From: Sphingomonadales bacterium
GTDB lineage: Bacteria; Pseudomonadota; Alphaproteobacteria; Sphingomonadales; Sphingomonadaceae
Reading direction: 5' to 3'
Assembly: GCA_027483465.1 (NCBI GenBank)
Contig: JAIXUQ010000031.1
Coordinates: 102,543 to 166,542 of the forward strand
DNA length: 64,000 bases
Every line of letters starts with the position of its first letter. Position 1 is the first letter of the stretch. The notes below the pieces were generated by a model. It saw only the letters and a program-made list of their open reading frames with translations. It was not told the DNA's origin and did not search any database. Positions 32,310 through 41,424 of the stretch are shown here, piece by piece. The translations under genes were made by a program, and so were the position numbers.

Positions 32310-33563
32310 ATGACTCTCTGGATCATCCTCACTGCCATGGCGGCGCTGGCCGCGGCCTGGCTCACCATCCCGCTGGTGCGCCGGCACGAGGCGCGGGTGG
32401 ACGCCCGTGCCGCCACGATCGCCGTGCTGAAGGACCAGCTGGCCGATGTGGATGTGCAGCTGGCGGCCGGCACCATTCAGCCGGGCGAAGCCGAAGGCCT
32501 GCGCAATGAAATCCGCCGACGCCTGCTCGCCGCCGGCCACATCCCGCCCGAGCTTGACCGCACCATGGGCCAGAAGGCGCTTTCGGGCCTGGCGCTGGGC
32601 ATGGCGGCCATGGTGGCGCTCGCGGCGGCTGCGCTTTACACCAACATGGGGCAGCCCGAATTGGCCGGCAGTGCGCCGGTTCCGGCGGCTGCCGCCCCTG
32701 CTGCCGGCCCGCCGCCCGCGCCGGCCCAAGCCCAAGGCGAAGTGGCGCAACTGATCAGTGGCCTTGAACAGAAGATGCAGGCCAACCCGCAGGATCCGGA
32801 GGGCTGGCGCATGCTGGGCTGGAGCTATTTCCAGACCGGCCGCTATGCCGATGCGGCCAAGGCCTATGCCCGCGCCATCGCCTTGAAGCCGGATGGCGTT
32901 GGCTATCAATCCGCCTATGGCGAGGCGTTGGTGCAGGAAGCCGGCGGCCAGGTGACGCCGGCTGCCGCTGCGGCCTTTGCCAAGGCGGCAAGCCAGGACG
33001 GCGCCGATGCCCGCGCCCGCTATTTCCTTGCCGTGCGCAAGGCCGAAACCGGTGACCGCGCGGGCGCCATCGAGGATTGGCTGAAGCTGCTGGCCGATTC
33101 GCCGGCCGATGCGCCGTGGCTGCCGCAACTGCGCACCGTGATCGAACAGACGGCGGCACAGGCGAAGATCGACATCGCGGCACGGCTGGCCGCCACCCGC
33201 CCGGTGGGCAATGCCAGCGTTCCCGGCCAGCCCAATCCGGCCGCTGCCGCTGCTGCCACCGCCGCGGCCGGGGCGCCCGCCGGCGTGATGCCCAGCCCCA
33301 GCCGCGAACAGGTTCAGGCCGCCCAGGCCATGAACCCGGCCGACCGGCAGGCGATGATCCGCGGCATGGTTGATGGCCTGGCCGAAAAGCTGAAGGCCAA
33401 TCCCAAGGACGAAGGCGGCTGGCTGCGCCTGATCCGCGCCCGCCAGGTGCTGGGCGATGCGGCAGCGGCGCGCACCGCCCGCGATCAGGCGCTGGCCGCC
33501 TTTGCCGGCGATACCGCCGCGCAGGGCCGGATCAAGGCGGCGGCGGCGGAGATGGGGCTCTAA
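32310..33563 (+). CDS. ccmI: Cytochrome c maturation TPR protein CcmI/CycH
   Basis: 417 residues. Two N-terminal transmembrane helices (about 2-20 and 93-111) flank a cytoplasmic loop with a leucine-zipper-like helix (VLKDQLADVDVQL). A large periplasmic region with TPR units follows (WRMLGWSYFQTGRYADAAKAY and a second set near residue 365-415), separated by Ala/Pro-rich linkers. CcmI presents apocytochrome c to CcmF/H. The stop overlaps the convergent SixA gene by 4 bases. Motifs and operon position agree. Confidence 0.9.
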   Translation: MTLWIILTAMAALAAAWLTIPLVRRHEARVDARAATIAVLKDQLADVDVQLAAGTIQPGEAEGLRNEIRRRLLAAGHIPPELDRTMGQKALSGLALGMAAMVALAAAALYTNMGQPELAGSAPVPAAAAPAAGPPPAPAQAQGEVAQLISGLEQKMQANPQDPEGWRMLGWSYFQTGRYADAAKAYARAIALKPDGVGYQSAYGEALVQEAGGQVTPAAAAAFAKAASQDGADARARYFLAVRKAETGDRAGAIEDWLKLLADSPADAPWLPQLRTVIEQTAAQAKIDIAARLAATRPVGNASVPGQPNPAAAAAATAAAGAPAGVMPSPSREQVQAAQAMNPADRQAMIRGMVDGLAEKLKANPKDEGGWLRLIRARQVLGDAAAARTARDQALAAFAGDTAAQGRIKAAAAEMGL

Positions 33564-34108
33564 TCGTCAGGCCCCAGGCTGGGGTCCAGATCGCGCGGGC
33601 GGACAAAGCGGGTGAGTTCGGCGCGGCCGCCGTCGATCTGGGCCCAGCGATCAATGGCGATGTCGAGCCGGGCCAGCGCGGCGGTGGGATATTTCAGCTC
33701 GGCTTCGGCCCGCAACGGCCCGCCGGGCGGCACCAGTTCCAGCAGCAGATCCTCCAGCCCCGGATTGTGGCCCACAAGCATGGCGTGGGCATGATCGTCG
33801 GAGAAACCGGCGCACAATTCCACGAGGGTGGCCGAAGAGCTGAGATAGATGCGCTGCTCATAGACCGGCGCCAGCGGGCGGCTCATGCCGGCTTCCAGCC
33901 CCTCGATCGTCTGGCGCACCCGCACTGCCGGGCTGGCAAAGACCAGGGTGGGATCGGGCATCTCGCCCTTTCTGATCGCTGCGCCCAGCCACTGGCCCAC
34001 CTTCATGGCGGCGCGGCGGCCCCGGTCATTCAATGGCCGGTCGAAATCGCGCAGCAGCGGATCATCATAGCCCGACTTGGCGTGGCGCAAGAGGATGAGC
34101 GTCTTCAT
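33560..34108 (-). CDS. SixA-like histidine phosphatase
   Basis: 182 residues. The family catalytic motif is LLRHAKSGYDD at the N-terminus and the second His is in AMLVGHNPGLEDLL. SixA dephosphorylates phosphohistidine on histidine phosphotransfer proteins, but many short members have unknown substrates. The start overlaps the stop of the DinG-like helicase gene (ATGA), so they are co-translated. It is convergent with ccmI. Confidence 0.85.
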   Translation of the reverse strand: MKTLILLRHAKSGYDDPLLRDFDRPLNDRGRRAAMKVGQWLGAAIRKGEMPDPTLVFASPAVRVRQTIEGLEAGMSRPLAPVYEQRIYLSSSATLVELCAGFSDDHAHAMLVGHNPGLEDLLLELVPPGGPLRAEAELKYPTAALARLDIAIDRWAQIDGGRAELTRFVRPRDLDPSLGPDD

Positions 34109-36870
34109 TGCGGTCCAAGGCTTGGCACATCGGGCACGGCTTTGCCAGCCTCCACCCCGGCCTTCACGCCCGCCTTCACCAGCGCAATGGCCTGATCCAG
34201 GGTCACCCGCTCGATTGGCACGCCGGATGGGAAGGCGCCGAGCAGCCGGCTGGGCACGGCCGGGCCGAGCAGCACGAAATGGCCGCGATCATCGGCCCGG
34301 CGGATCAGCCGGCCAAAGGCCTGGGCCAGCCGGCCCATGGTGACGCGATCATCAAAGGCGTTGCCGCCGCCGGCGGCGCGCCTGGCCGCGTGCAACACGG
34401 TGCGGCGCGGCCATGGTACGCCTTCCATGATCACCTGGCGCAGCGATTCGCCCGGCACATCCACGCCGTCGCGCAGCGCATCGGTGCCAAGCAGGCTGGC
34501 GCCCGGCTCAGCGCGGAACATGTCAACCAGCGTGGCAGTATCGATGGGATCAACATGCTGGGCATAAAGCGGCAGGCCGGACCGCGCGAGCGGATCGGCC
34601 AGCCGGGCATGGACGGCGCGCAGCCGCGCAATGGCGGTGAACAGGCCCAGCGTGCCGCCGCCCGCGGCCTCGATCAGGGCACGATAGGCATGGGCCAGCG
34701 CCGCCACATCGCGGGGGCGCACATCGGTGACGATCAGCACCCGCGCCTGGGCGGCATAATCAAACGGGCTGGCGGCGGAAAAATGCAGCGCCGGGCCGGG
34801 CAGCTGCGCCGCGCCGGTGCGCCGTTCCGCCTCGCGCCAATCATCGGCCAGCGCATCCGGCCTGGATCGCAGCGTGGCCGACGTGACGAGCACGCCGTGC
34901 GCCGCCTCCAGTACGGTGGCCGCAAACGGCCGCATCGGATCGAGCCAGCGGCGCTGGATGCCGACATCGATCAACCGGCCATCGGTGCGGGCAATTTCCA
35001 GCCAATCGATGAAATCGGGATCGGCCGGCCCGCCCAGCCGGGCGAGCAGCGCCGACCAGGCGCTGATCAACTGGCCGCGCAGTTGCAGGCCGGCGCGGGC
35101 GCCCTCCACCCGCGCCCGCGCGCTGCCATCCAGCCAATCGGGCGGATCATCCAGCAACAGCGCCAGCCGGCCATCCAGCTGCGCCATCGGCCGTGCCAGT
35201 TTCTGCAGGGCTGCTGCCGCATCGGCCGCTGCCTCCACCAGCCGCGGCGAGACGTCGGCCACTTCGGTTTCCAGGCCATAAAGACTGTCGGCCTCGTCGG
35301 CCGGGGCGCGGGCCAGCACCTGGGCGCGCACGGCGGCGAGCAGCCGTTCCACCGCCGTGTCCCCGGCATCGGCGGCAACCCGGGCACCCCAGGCCTCGTT
35401 GGGCAGGGCGCGGGCCGCTTCGGCCACCGCCTCCACCGCGCGCGCGGCCTCATCATCATAGCTGATGCAATCGGCCAGCCGCGCCGCCAATCCCCGCCGC
35501 CGGCCGCGCCCGGCGGCGCGTTCGGGCCCCAGCAGCCAGTTTTTCAGTTCCACCGCCTCCCGCCCGGTCAGGCCCACGGCAAAGGTGGCATCGGCGGCGT
35601 CAAACAGATGATGGCCTTCGTCAAACACCAACCGGTTCAGCCCGGCGCCTTCCGCCCGGCCGCGCGCGGCGTTGATCATCACCAGCGCATGATTGGCGAT
35701 CACCAGATCGGCCCCGGCGCTGGCCCGCGCCGCCCGTTCGATGAAGCAGCTTCGATAGTGCGGGCAGGCGGCATAGATACACTCGCCGCGGCGATCGGTG
35801 AGGCCGGCAAAGCTGGTGCGGCCAAACAGCGGCGGCAGCCAGCCGGGCAGATCGCCGCCGACCATGTCGCCGTCGCGCGTGTATTCGGCCCAGCGTTCGG
35901 CCAACCGGGCAAACACCGCCGCCCGCCCGCCAAAGCCGCCCTGCACGGCATCTTCCAGATTGAGCAGGCACAGATGGTTTTCCCGCCCCTTGCGCACCAC
36001 CACCCGGTCGCGGCGTTCCGCCGGATCGGGCCAGATGCGCTGGGTTTCGGCGTCCAACTGGCGTTGCAGCGCCTTGGTGTAGGTGGCCACCCACACCGCG
36101 CCATCGGCTTGCCCGGCCCAGCGCGCGGCCGGTGCCAGATAGCCCAGGGTCTTGCCGATGCCGGTGCCGGCCTCGGCCAGCACCATGTGGGGCCGGCCCG
36201 CCTCCTGCCGGGGCGCAAAGGCCCTGGCGGCAGCGCGGGCATAGGCGCGCTGGCCCTCGCGCTGCTCCGCGCCGGCGCCCACCAGCCGGGCCAGTTCGCT
36301 CTCCACCTCGGCATCGTTCAGCACCACCACGCGCGGCGCGGCGCGGGCCGGCGCCTCCTCCCAGCGGGGCAGCAACTGGAAGACATGGCGTTCCGGCGAT
36401 TTCGGCTTGGCAATCAGGCGGGCCAGATGCGGCGCCCAGGCCCAGCGCTGGCGAATCAGGCTTTGCAGGCTGGTCCAGGCGCCGTGGCGCTGCGCCCAGT
36501 CCGGCCGGCCCGGCACCGCCAGCAGGGCCGATGCCGCCCGCTGCAGGAAGGCGGCATCGCCCTCATGCGCAGGCGGCGCCATGTCCAGCACGGCGGCCAG
36601 CCCGCGCGGTGTGGGCACCACGAAGCAGGCCGGAAACAGGAAGGCGAACAATTCCAGCAGATCAAGGCCGGGCAGTTCGCCCAGCCCCAGCCGGCTGGCG
36701 GTGACCGGCGCATTCAGCAGCAGGTGCGGACTGTCGCCGGCGCGCGCGATCGCCTCGCCCCGGCCCAGGCCGCGCACATGGCCCTGCGCATCGGCGATCC
36801 ACACCCCGGCATGGCTGGCCACCAGCGCCGGGATGCCAAGGCCGTCTTGGCTGGTTTCAGTTGCACTCAT
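34105..36870 (-). CDS. DinG-like ATP-dependent DNA helicase with Fe-S cluster
   Basis: 921 residues from the ATG at 36870. An N-terminal region of about 200 residues (possibly nuclease- or binding-related, not recognised) precedes the superfamily 2 helicase core: Walker A AEAGTGIGKT (about 232-241), a DEGHH box in LVFDEGHHLFD, and C-terminal motif VI in AQAFGRLIRRADD. Four cysteines between motifs (ENHLC, then CIYAAC and SC within PHYRSCF) match the XPD/DinG [4Fe-4S] site. Such helicases resolve R-loops and structured DNA during repair. It is divergent from lysS with 48 bases between and coupled to sixA. Confidence 0.9.
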   Translation of the reverse strand: MSATETSQDGLGIPALVASHAGVWIADAQGHVRGLGRGEAIARAGDSPHLLLNAPVTASRLGLGELPGLDLLELFAFLFPACFVVPTPRGLAAVLDMAPPAHEGDAAFLQRAASALLAVPGRPDWAQRHGAWTSLQSLIRQRWAWAPHLARLIAKPKSPERHVFQLLPRWEEAPARAAPRVVVLNDAEVESELARLVGAGAEQREGQRAYARAAARAFAPRQEAGRPHMVLAEAGTGIGKTLGYLAPAARWAGQADGAVWVATYTKALQRQLDAETQRIWPDPAERRDRVVVRKGRENHLCLLNLEDAVQGGFGGRAAVFARLAERWAEYTRDGDMVGGDLPGWLPPLFGRTSFAGLTDRRGECIYAACPHYRSCFIERAARASAGADLVIANHALVMINAARGRAEGAGLNRLVFDEGHHLFDAADATFAVGLTGREAVELKNWLLGPERAAGRGRRRGLAARLADCISYDDEAARAVEAVAEAARALPNEAWGARVAADAGDTAVERLLAAVRAQVLARAPADEADSLYGLETEVADVSPRLVEAAADAAAALQKLARPMAQLDGRLALLLDDPPDWLDGSARARVEGARAGLQLRGQLISAWSALLARLGGPADPDFIDWLEIARTDGRLIDVGIQRRWLDPMRPFAATVLEAAHGVLVTSATLRSRPDALADDWREAERRTGAAQLPGPALHFSAASPFDYAAQARVLIVTDVRPRDVAALAHAYRALIEAAGGGTLGLFTAIARLRAVHARLADPLARSGLPLYAQHVDPIDTATLVDMFRAEPGASLLGTDALRDGVDVPGESLRQVIMEGVPWPRRTVLHAARRAAGGGNAFDDRVTMGRLAQAFGRLIRRADDRGHFVLLGPAVPSRLLGAFPSGVPIERVTLDQAIALVKAGVKAGVEAGKAVPDVPSLGPQ

Positions 36871-36918
36871 GCCAGTCAGTCGCCAGAGGGGGGCAAAGCC
36901 AAGCGATAGCCAAAAGCC

Positions 36919-38508
36919 ATGAGCATCACCACCGAAACCCTGCAAACCACTGCCCTGGAAAACAAGGCCTGGCCGTATGAGGAAGCGCGCAAGATCCTTG
37001 CCCGCTATCCCGGCGGCGTGCCGGCTGGCCACGCGGTGATCTTTGAAACCGGCTATGGCCCATCGGGCCTGCCGCACATCGGCACCTTTGGCGAGGTGGT
37101 GCGCACCACCATGGTGCGCCGCGCGTTCGAGGCGATGGCGCCGGGGGTGAAGACGCGGCTGATCGCCTTTTCCGACGACATGGACGGGCTGCGCAAGGTG
37201 CCCGACGGCATCCCCAATCCCGACATGCTGCGCGAAGACCTGGGCAAGCCGCTCACCCGCGTGCGCGATCCGTTCGGCACCCATCCCAGTTTTGGCCAGC
37301 ACAACAATGCCCGGCTGCGCGCCTTTCTCGACAGTTTCGGCTTTGATTACGAGTTTCTCAGCTCCACCGAATGTTATGCCAGCGGCATGTTCGATGCGAC
37401 GCTGCTGCGGATATTGGCCCATTATGACGATGTGATGGGCATCATCCTGCCCACGCTCGGCCCCGAACGGCGCGCCACTTATTCGCCGTTTCTGCCGGTT
37501 GATCCGGTGCTGGGCACGGTGCTGCAGGTGCCGATCATCGCCCGCGACGTCGCGGGCGGCACCGTCTCCTATGTCCGCCCCGGCACCGGCGAAACGGTGA
37601 CGGTGCCGGTCACCGGTGGCCATTGCAAGCTGCAGTGGAAGGTGGACTGGGCGATGCGCTGGCTGGCGCTGGGCGTTGATTATGAAATGGCCGGCAAGGA
37701 TCTGATCGACAGCGTGATCCTGTCGGGCAAGATCGTGCGGGCGCTGGGCGGCAATCCGCCAGCCGGCTTCAACTATGAGCTGTTCCTCGATGCCGAGGGG
37801 CAGAAGATCAGCAAGTCCAAGGGCAACGGCCTCACCATCGAGCAGTGGCTGGATTATGGCCCGCCGGAAAGTCTGGCGCTCTACATGTACCAGAACCCCC
37901 GGAAGGCCAAGCGGCTGCATTATGATGTGATCCCGCGCGCCATCGAGGATTATGCCGATTTCCTCGCCCGCTATCCCGATCAGCCGCTGGAGCAGCGGCT
38001 GGGCAACCCGGTGCACCATGTGCACGAGGGCGCGCCGCCAGCGCCAGCGCTGCCGGTCAGTTTCTCGCTGCTGCTCAATCTCGCCTCGGTCGCTGCCACC
38101 GATGATCCGGCGCGGCTGTGGGGTTTTGTGAAGAAATATGCGCCGGGCTCGTCACCCGAAACCCACAAGCTGCTTGATCGGCTGGTCCACCACGCCGCCG
38201 CCTATGCGCGCGATTTCGTCGTGCCAGGCCTCAGGCGGCGCGCGCCCACGCCCGCAGAGGCGGCAGCCCTTGAGGATCTGGACGCCCGCCTGGCCGCCGT
38301 GGGCGAGGATGCCGATGCGGAAGCCTTTCAGTTCGAGGTGTATGAGGCCGGCAAGGCCGCAGGCTACGCCAACCTGCGCGACTGGTTCAAGGCGCTCTAT
38401 GAAATCCTCATCGGCAGCGAGAGCGGCCCGCGCATGGGCGGTTTCATCGCGCTTTATGGCCTTGCCCAAAGCCGCGCGCTGATCGCCGACGCGCTGGCCA
38501 GCGGCTGA
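36919..38508 (+). CDS. lysS: Class I lysyl-tRNA synthetase
   Basis: 529 residues with the class I signatures: HIGH as LPHIGTFGE (near 53) and KMSKS as KISKSKG (near 294). Together with CKLQWKVDW and the helical C-terminal anticodon domain these define class I LysRS, found in archaea and in some bacteria including several alphaproteobacteria, rather than the common class II enzyme. It charges tRNA-Lys. It starts from ATG with no strong ribosome site. All active-site motifs are intact. Confidence 0.96.
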   Translation: MSITTETLQTTALENKAWPYEEARKILARYPGGVPAGHAVIFETGYGPSGLPHIGTFGEVVRTTMVRRAFEAMAPGVKTRLIAFSDDMDGLRKVPDGIPNPDMLREDLGKPLTRVRDPFGTHPSFGQHNNARLRAFLDSFGFDYEFLSSTECYASGMFDATLLRILAHYDDVMGIILPTLGPERRATYSPFLPVDPVLGTVLQVPIIARDVAGGTVSYVRPGTGETVTVPVTGGHCKLQWKVDWAMRWLALGVDYEMAGKDLIDSVILSGKIVRALGGNPPAGFNYELFLDAEGQKISKSKGNGLTIEQWLDYGPPESLALYMYQNPRKAKRLHYDVIPRAIEDYADFLARYPDQPLEQRLGNPVHHVHEGAPPAPALPVSFSLLLNLASVAATDDPARLWGFVKKYAPGSSPETHKLLDRLVHHAAAYARDFVVPGLRRRAPTPAEAAALEDLDARLAAVGEDADAEAFQFEVYEAGKAAGYANLRDWFKALYEILIGSESGPRMGGFIALYGLAQSRALIADALASG

Positions 38509-38513
38509 ACCGG

Positions 38514-39245
38514 TCAGGGCTTCACGAACCGATAGTAAAAGCGGTTGGTGCGCCCGCGCAGCGCCGGATCAAACACCAGCCGTGTGGGATCATCGCCGGC
38601 CATTTCCAGGATCGGCACGCTGCCGGCAAAGCGGAAGCCGGCGCGCGCCATGTCGGCCTTCACCACCTCGGCATCGATGCGGTGCGTCTTGTCGGCCTGC
38701 AACCGGCTGTCCATGCCGGGCACGCCGTGGTGATCGATGATGATCACCACACCGCCGGGCTTGAGTGCGGCGAACAGCCGGGCGTTGTAGGCGTCCACCT
38801 CGACGCGCGGATATTTGAACTTCTCGCTCTGCCAATAAAGATCATGGTAAGTGAGGTGGAAGAAAGCGGCGTCCAGCCCTTCAGGCATCTTGGCCTCGCC
38901 GGGGGGCGCTACGATCAGCTCCACATTCGTCTGCCGTTTCTGCAGATCGGCCCACGCCTGCGCCGTCTTGGGATCGTCCATGTAGCTGACCGGTTCGATG
39001 GCAAACACCCGGCCCTTCGGCCCAACATGGCGCGCCAGCAATTCCGTGTAATAGCCCTGGCCGGCCATCACATCCATCACCCGGGCGCCGGGGCGGATCA
39101 GGCTTTGCGCCAGCACCGCGGCCGGCTTGCGGCCGTCGTCCAGCTTCACCATCGCTTCGGGCCGGCCCGGCGCGGTCAACACATCAGGCGCCGCCGCCAC
39201 CAGCAGCATGGCCAGCCCGGCCAGCATCACCGCACGCATTGTCAT
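38514..39245 (-). CDS. Exported class I SAM-dependent methyltransferase-like protein
   Basis: 243 residues from the ATG at 39245 (GGGGAGAG upstream). It opens with a signal peptide (about 1-22, Ala-rich cleavage). The mature part has a Rossmann methyltransferase fold: VMDVMAGQGYYTELLA (motif I) and the FALKPGGVVIIID-type strand. An exported methyltransferase is odd, because SAM is cytoplasmic, yet this kind of protein recurs in proteobacteria; it may use another ligand or be a lipoprotein-like remnant. Substrate unknown. It is convergent with lysS, 5 bases apart. Confidence 0.78.
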   Translation of the reverse strand: MTMRAVMLAGLAMLLVAAAPDVLTAPGRPEAMVKLDDGRKPAAVLAQSLIRPGARVMDVMAGQGYYTELLARHVGPKGRVFAIEPVSYMDDPKTAQAWADLQKRQTNVELIVAPPGEAKMPEGLDAAFFHLTYHDLYWQSEKFKYPRVEVDAYNARLFAALKPGGVVIIIDHHGVPGMDSRLQADKTHRIDAEVVKADMARAGFRFAGSVPILEMAGDDPTRLVFDPALRGRTNRFYYRFVKP

Positions 39246-39329
39246 GGCAATCTCTCCCCTGTTTTGTGCCATGCTGCCACACGGCTGCCGCCTTGACCAT
39301 CGCCGGCGCGACCGCCACTGTGCTTGGCG

Positions 39330-39749
39330 ATGACGCCCGACCATCTTTTCAGCATTGCCAGCGCCGCCGTGCTGCCCGGCTGGCTGGCGCTGGCCTGTGC
39401 CCCGTTGGGCCGGGCCAAGGCGGTGCTGGCGGCACGGGTGATCGCCGTGCTCTTGGCCGGCCTCTATGTCACGCTGCTGGCCACTGGTCTGGCAGGGGAA
39501 GGCCCGCCCGCCGGCGCCAGCTTCAACAGCCTGGAGGGCGTGCGCCTGCTGCTTGCCTCGCCGCAGGCGCTGCTCGCCGGCTGGGTGCATTATCTGGTGT
39601 TCGATCTGTGGGTGGGCAGCTGGGAAGCGGAGGACAACAGCCTGCCGCACTGGCTGTTGCTGCCCTGCCTGGCGCTGACCTTCCTGGCCGGGCCCACTGG
39701 CCTCTTGCTCTATCACCTGCTGAAGGCCGGCCGGATGCGCCGGTCATGA
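39330..39749 (+). CDS. ABA4-like (DUF4281) membrane protein
   Basis: 139 residues with about four transmembrane helices. HYLVFDLWVGSW followed by LTFLAGPTGLLLYHLL is the recognisable core of the ABA4-like family, named for a plant protein needed for neoxanthin synthesis. The bacterial function is not established. I use the ATG at 39330; a TTG two codons earlier is possible. The stop overlaps the start of the DUF1289 gene (ATGA), and a third gene follows with another ATGA overlap. Confidence 0.75.
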   Translation: MTPDHLFSIASAAVLPGWLALACAPLGRAKAVLAARVIAVLLAGLYVTLLATGLAGEGPPAGASFNSLEGVRLLLASPQALLAGWVHYLVFDLWVGSWEAEDNSLPHWLLLPCLALTFLAGPTGLLLYHLLKAGRMRRS

Positions 39750-39916
39750 CCGTTGCCAGCCAGGTCGCCAGCCCGTGCACCAATGTCTGTCGCATCAACC
39801 GGCGCCGCGGCTGGTGCGAGGGCTGCCGCCGCACGGTGGAGGAGATCACCCGCTGGCCCACCGCCAGCGATGATGAACGCCGCGCCATCCTGGCCCGGCT
39901 GAAGGCGCGCCGATGA
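39746..39916 (+). CDS. DUF1289 small cysteine-rich protein
   Basis: 56 residues. The motif SPCTNVCRINRRRGWCEGC with the following RTVEEITRW is the full DUF1289 (YdhL-like) signature, with four Cys that may bind a metal. Function unknown. It is translationally coupled on both sides (ATGA at 39746 and ATGA at 39913), in an operon with the ABA4-like protein and the luciferase-like enzyme. Confidence 0.88.
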   Translation: MTVASQVASPCTNVCRINRRRGWCEGCRRTVEEITRWPTASDDERRAILARLKARR

Positions 39917-40920
39917 TCCCGCTCTCCGTGCTTGATCAGACCCCGGTTCCCGAAGGCTGCACCCCGGCGCAGGCGCTGGCCAACAGCATCGATCTGGCCC
40001 GCCATGCCGAAGGCCTTGGCTATCGGCGGTTCTGGCTGGCCGAACATCATGCCAGCGCCGCGCTGGCCGGATCGGCACCCGAAATCCTGATCGGCGCGGT
40101 CGCCAATGCCACCACCTGCATCCGGGTGGGATCGGGCGGGGTGATGTTGCCGCATTATTCGCCGCTGAAGGTGGCGGAACAGTTCAGCCTGCTGGCCGGC
40201 CTGCATCCGGGGCGCATCGATCTGGGCCTGGGCCGGGCGCCGGGCAGTGATCAGCGCACCGCGGTCGCCCTGCAACAGGATCGCCGCCAATATGCCCCCA
40301 ACCAGTTCCCCCAGCAGCTGGCCGAGCTGATCGGCTATCTCGACGACTCGCTGCCATCCGATCACCCCTTTGCCGCCTATGCGGCCACCTTGCCGGGCCG
40401 CCCGCACGCGCCCGAGCCCTGGGTGCTCGGCTCCTCGCCCGACAGTGTGGGCTTTGCTGCCGATCTGGGCCTGCCCTATTGCCTTGCGGATTTCATCGCG
40501 CCGCGGCTGGGCGAGCTGGCCACCGCCTATCGCGCTCGTTTCACCCCCCGCCACGCCGGCGCCCGCCCGCAGCTGATGGTGGCGGTATGGACAGTGTGCG
40601 CCGAAACCGATGAGGAGGCCCGCCGCCTTGCCGCGCCGGCGCGCATGATGTTTGCGCATCTGTTGATGGGCAAATCCATATCGGTGCCCGATCCCGATGT
40701 GGCCCAGGCCTGGCTGGCCGATCGCCCGGATGTGGCGCGCGCCTTTGCCAGCCGCCGGGTGGTGGCCGGCAGCCCGGCCACCGTGCGCGCCGGGCTGGAA
40801 CAGGTGATCGCCGAATATGCGCCCGATGAGCTGATGCTGGTCAACATCCTGCACGGCCATGATGATCGCAAGCGCAGCTACACGCTGGCCATGGAGGCGA
40901 TGGCCACAGTGGATGCTTGA
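39913..40920 (+). CDS. Luciferase-like (LLM) flavin-dependent oxidoreductase
   Basis: 335 residues of the bacterial luciferase-like fold. It begins PLSVLDQTPVPEG, has FWLAEHHAS, RVGSGGVMLPHYSPLKVAEQF and the RIDLGLGRAPGSD loop, all typical of the YhbW/MsnO8-like group. It probably uses reduced FMN or F420-like flavin as cosubstrate. The natural substrate is unknown. Start overlaps the DUF1289 stop by 4 bases. Confidence 0.88.
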   Translation: MIPLSVLDQTPVPEGCTPAQALANSIDLARHAEGLGYRRFWLAEHHASAALAGSAPEILIGAVANATTCIRVGSGGVMLPHYSPLKVAEQFSLLAGLHPGRIDLGLGRAPGSDQRTAVALQQDRRQYAPNQFPQQLAELIGYLDDSLPSDHPFAAYAATLPGRPHAPEPWVLGSSPDSVGFAADLGLPYCLADFIAPRLGELATAYRARFTPRHAGARPQLMVAVWTVCAETDEEARRLAAPARMMFAHLLMGKSISVPDPDVAQAWLADRPDVARAFASRRVVAGSPATVRAGLEQVIAEYAPDELMLVNILHGHDDRKRSYTLAMEAMATVDA

Positions 40921-40977
40921 CCGCTGGATTTTGCCGGCAACCCGCCCTAAGGCCATGGCCAGCAACGGGGAAACACC

Positions 40978-41424
40978 ATGGGCAAGCGCGTGCTGGCCAT
41001 CGCTTCGGGCGGCGGCCATTTCATCCAGCTGATGCGGCTGCAGCCAGCCTGGGCCGGGCATCAGGTGAGCGTGGCCACCGTTGACCCCAGCACCCGCACG
41101 CTGGCCGGCGATGTGCCCTTCTACACATTCCGCGATGTGTCGCGTGCGGATTGGTGGCGCATCCCGGCCGCCGCGCTGGATATCGCCCGCATCCTGATCA
41201 GCGCTCGCCCCCAGGTGATCATCACCACCGGTGCGCTGCCCGGCCTGATCGCGGCGGCGCTGGCCCGGCCGTTCGGGGTGAAAAGCCTGTGGGTGGACAG
41301 TATTGCCAACAGCGAAGTGTTGTCGGGATCGGGCGGGCAGGCCGGCCGCGTGTGCAGCCAGGTGATCACCCAATGGCCGCACCTGTCCACCGATCGTGTG
41401 CAGCATTGGGGCAGCGTGCTGTGA
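40978..41424 (+). CDS. PssD/Alg14-like membrane-anchor subunit of a split glycosyltransferase
   Basis: 148 residues with the Alg14/PssD pattern: ASGGGHFIQLMRL near the N-terminus, then PQVIITTGALPGL and AARPFGVK-like strands. In this family the first protein anchors and recruits a second, catalytic one (Alg13/PssE) to make a GT28-like UDP-sugar transferase acting on lipid-linked sugars for exopolysaccharide. The partner gene follows with a GTGA overlap. GGGGAAA is a good ribosome site. No other exopolysaccharide assembly gene of this pathway is nearby. Confidence 0.8.
   Translation: MGKRVLAIASGGGHFIQLMRLQPAWAGHQVSVATVDPSTRTLAGDVPFYTFRDVSRADWWRIPAAALDIARILISARPQVIITTGALPGLIAAALARPFGVKSLWVDSIANSEVLSGSGGQAGRVCSQVITQWPHLSTDRVQHWGSVL

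Noticed and set aside
34108..36909. Open frame of about 933 codons on the plus strand opposite the DinG-like helicase
   Set aside because: No motif; the helicase Walker, DEGH and Fe-S motifs lie on the minus strand.
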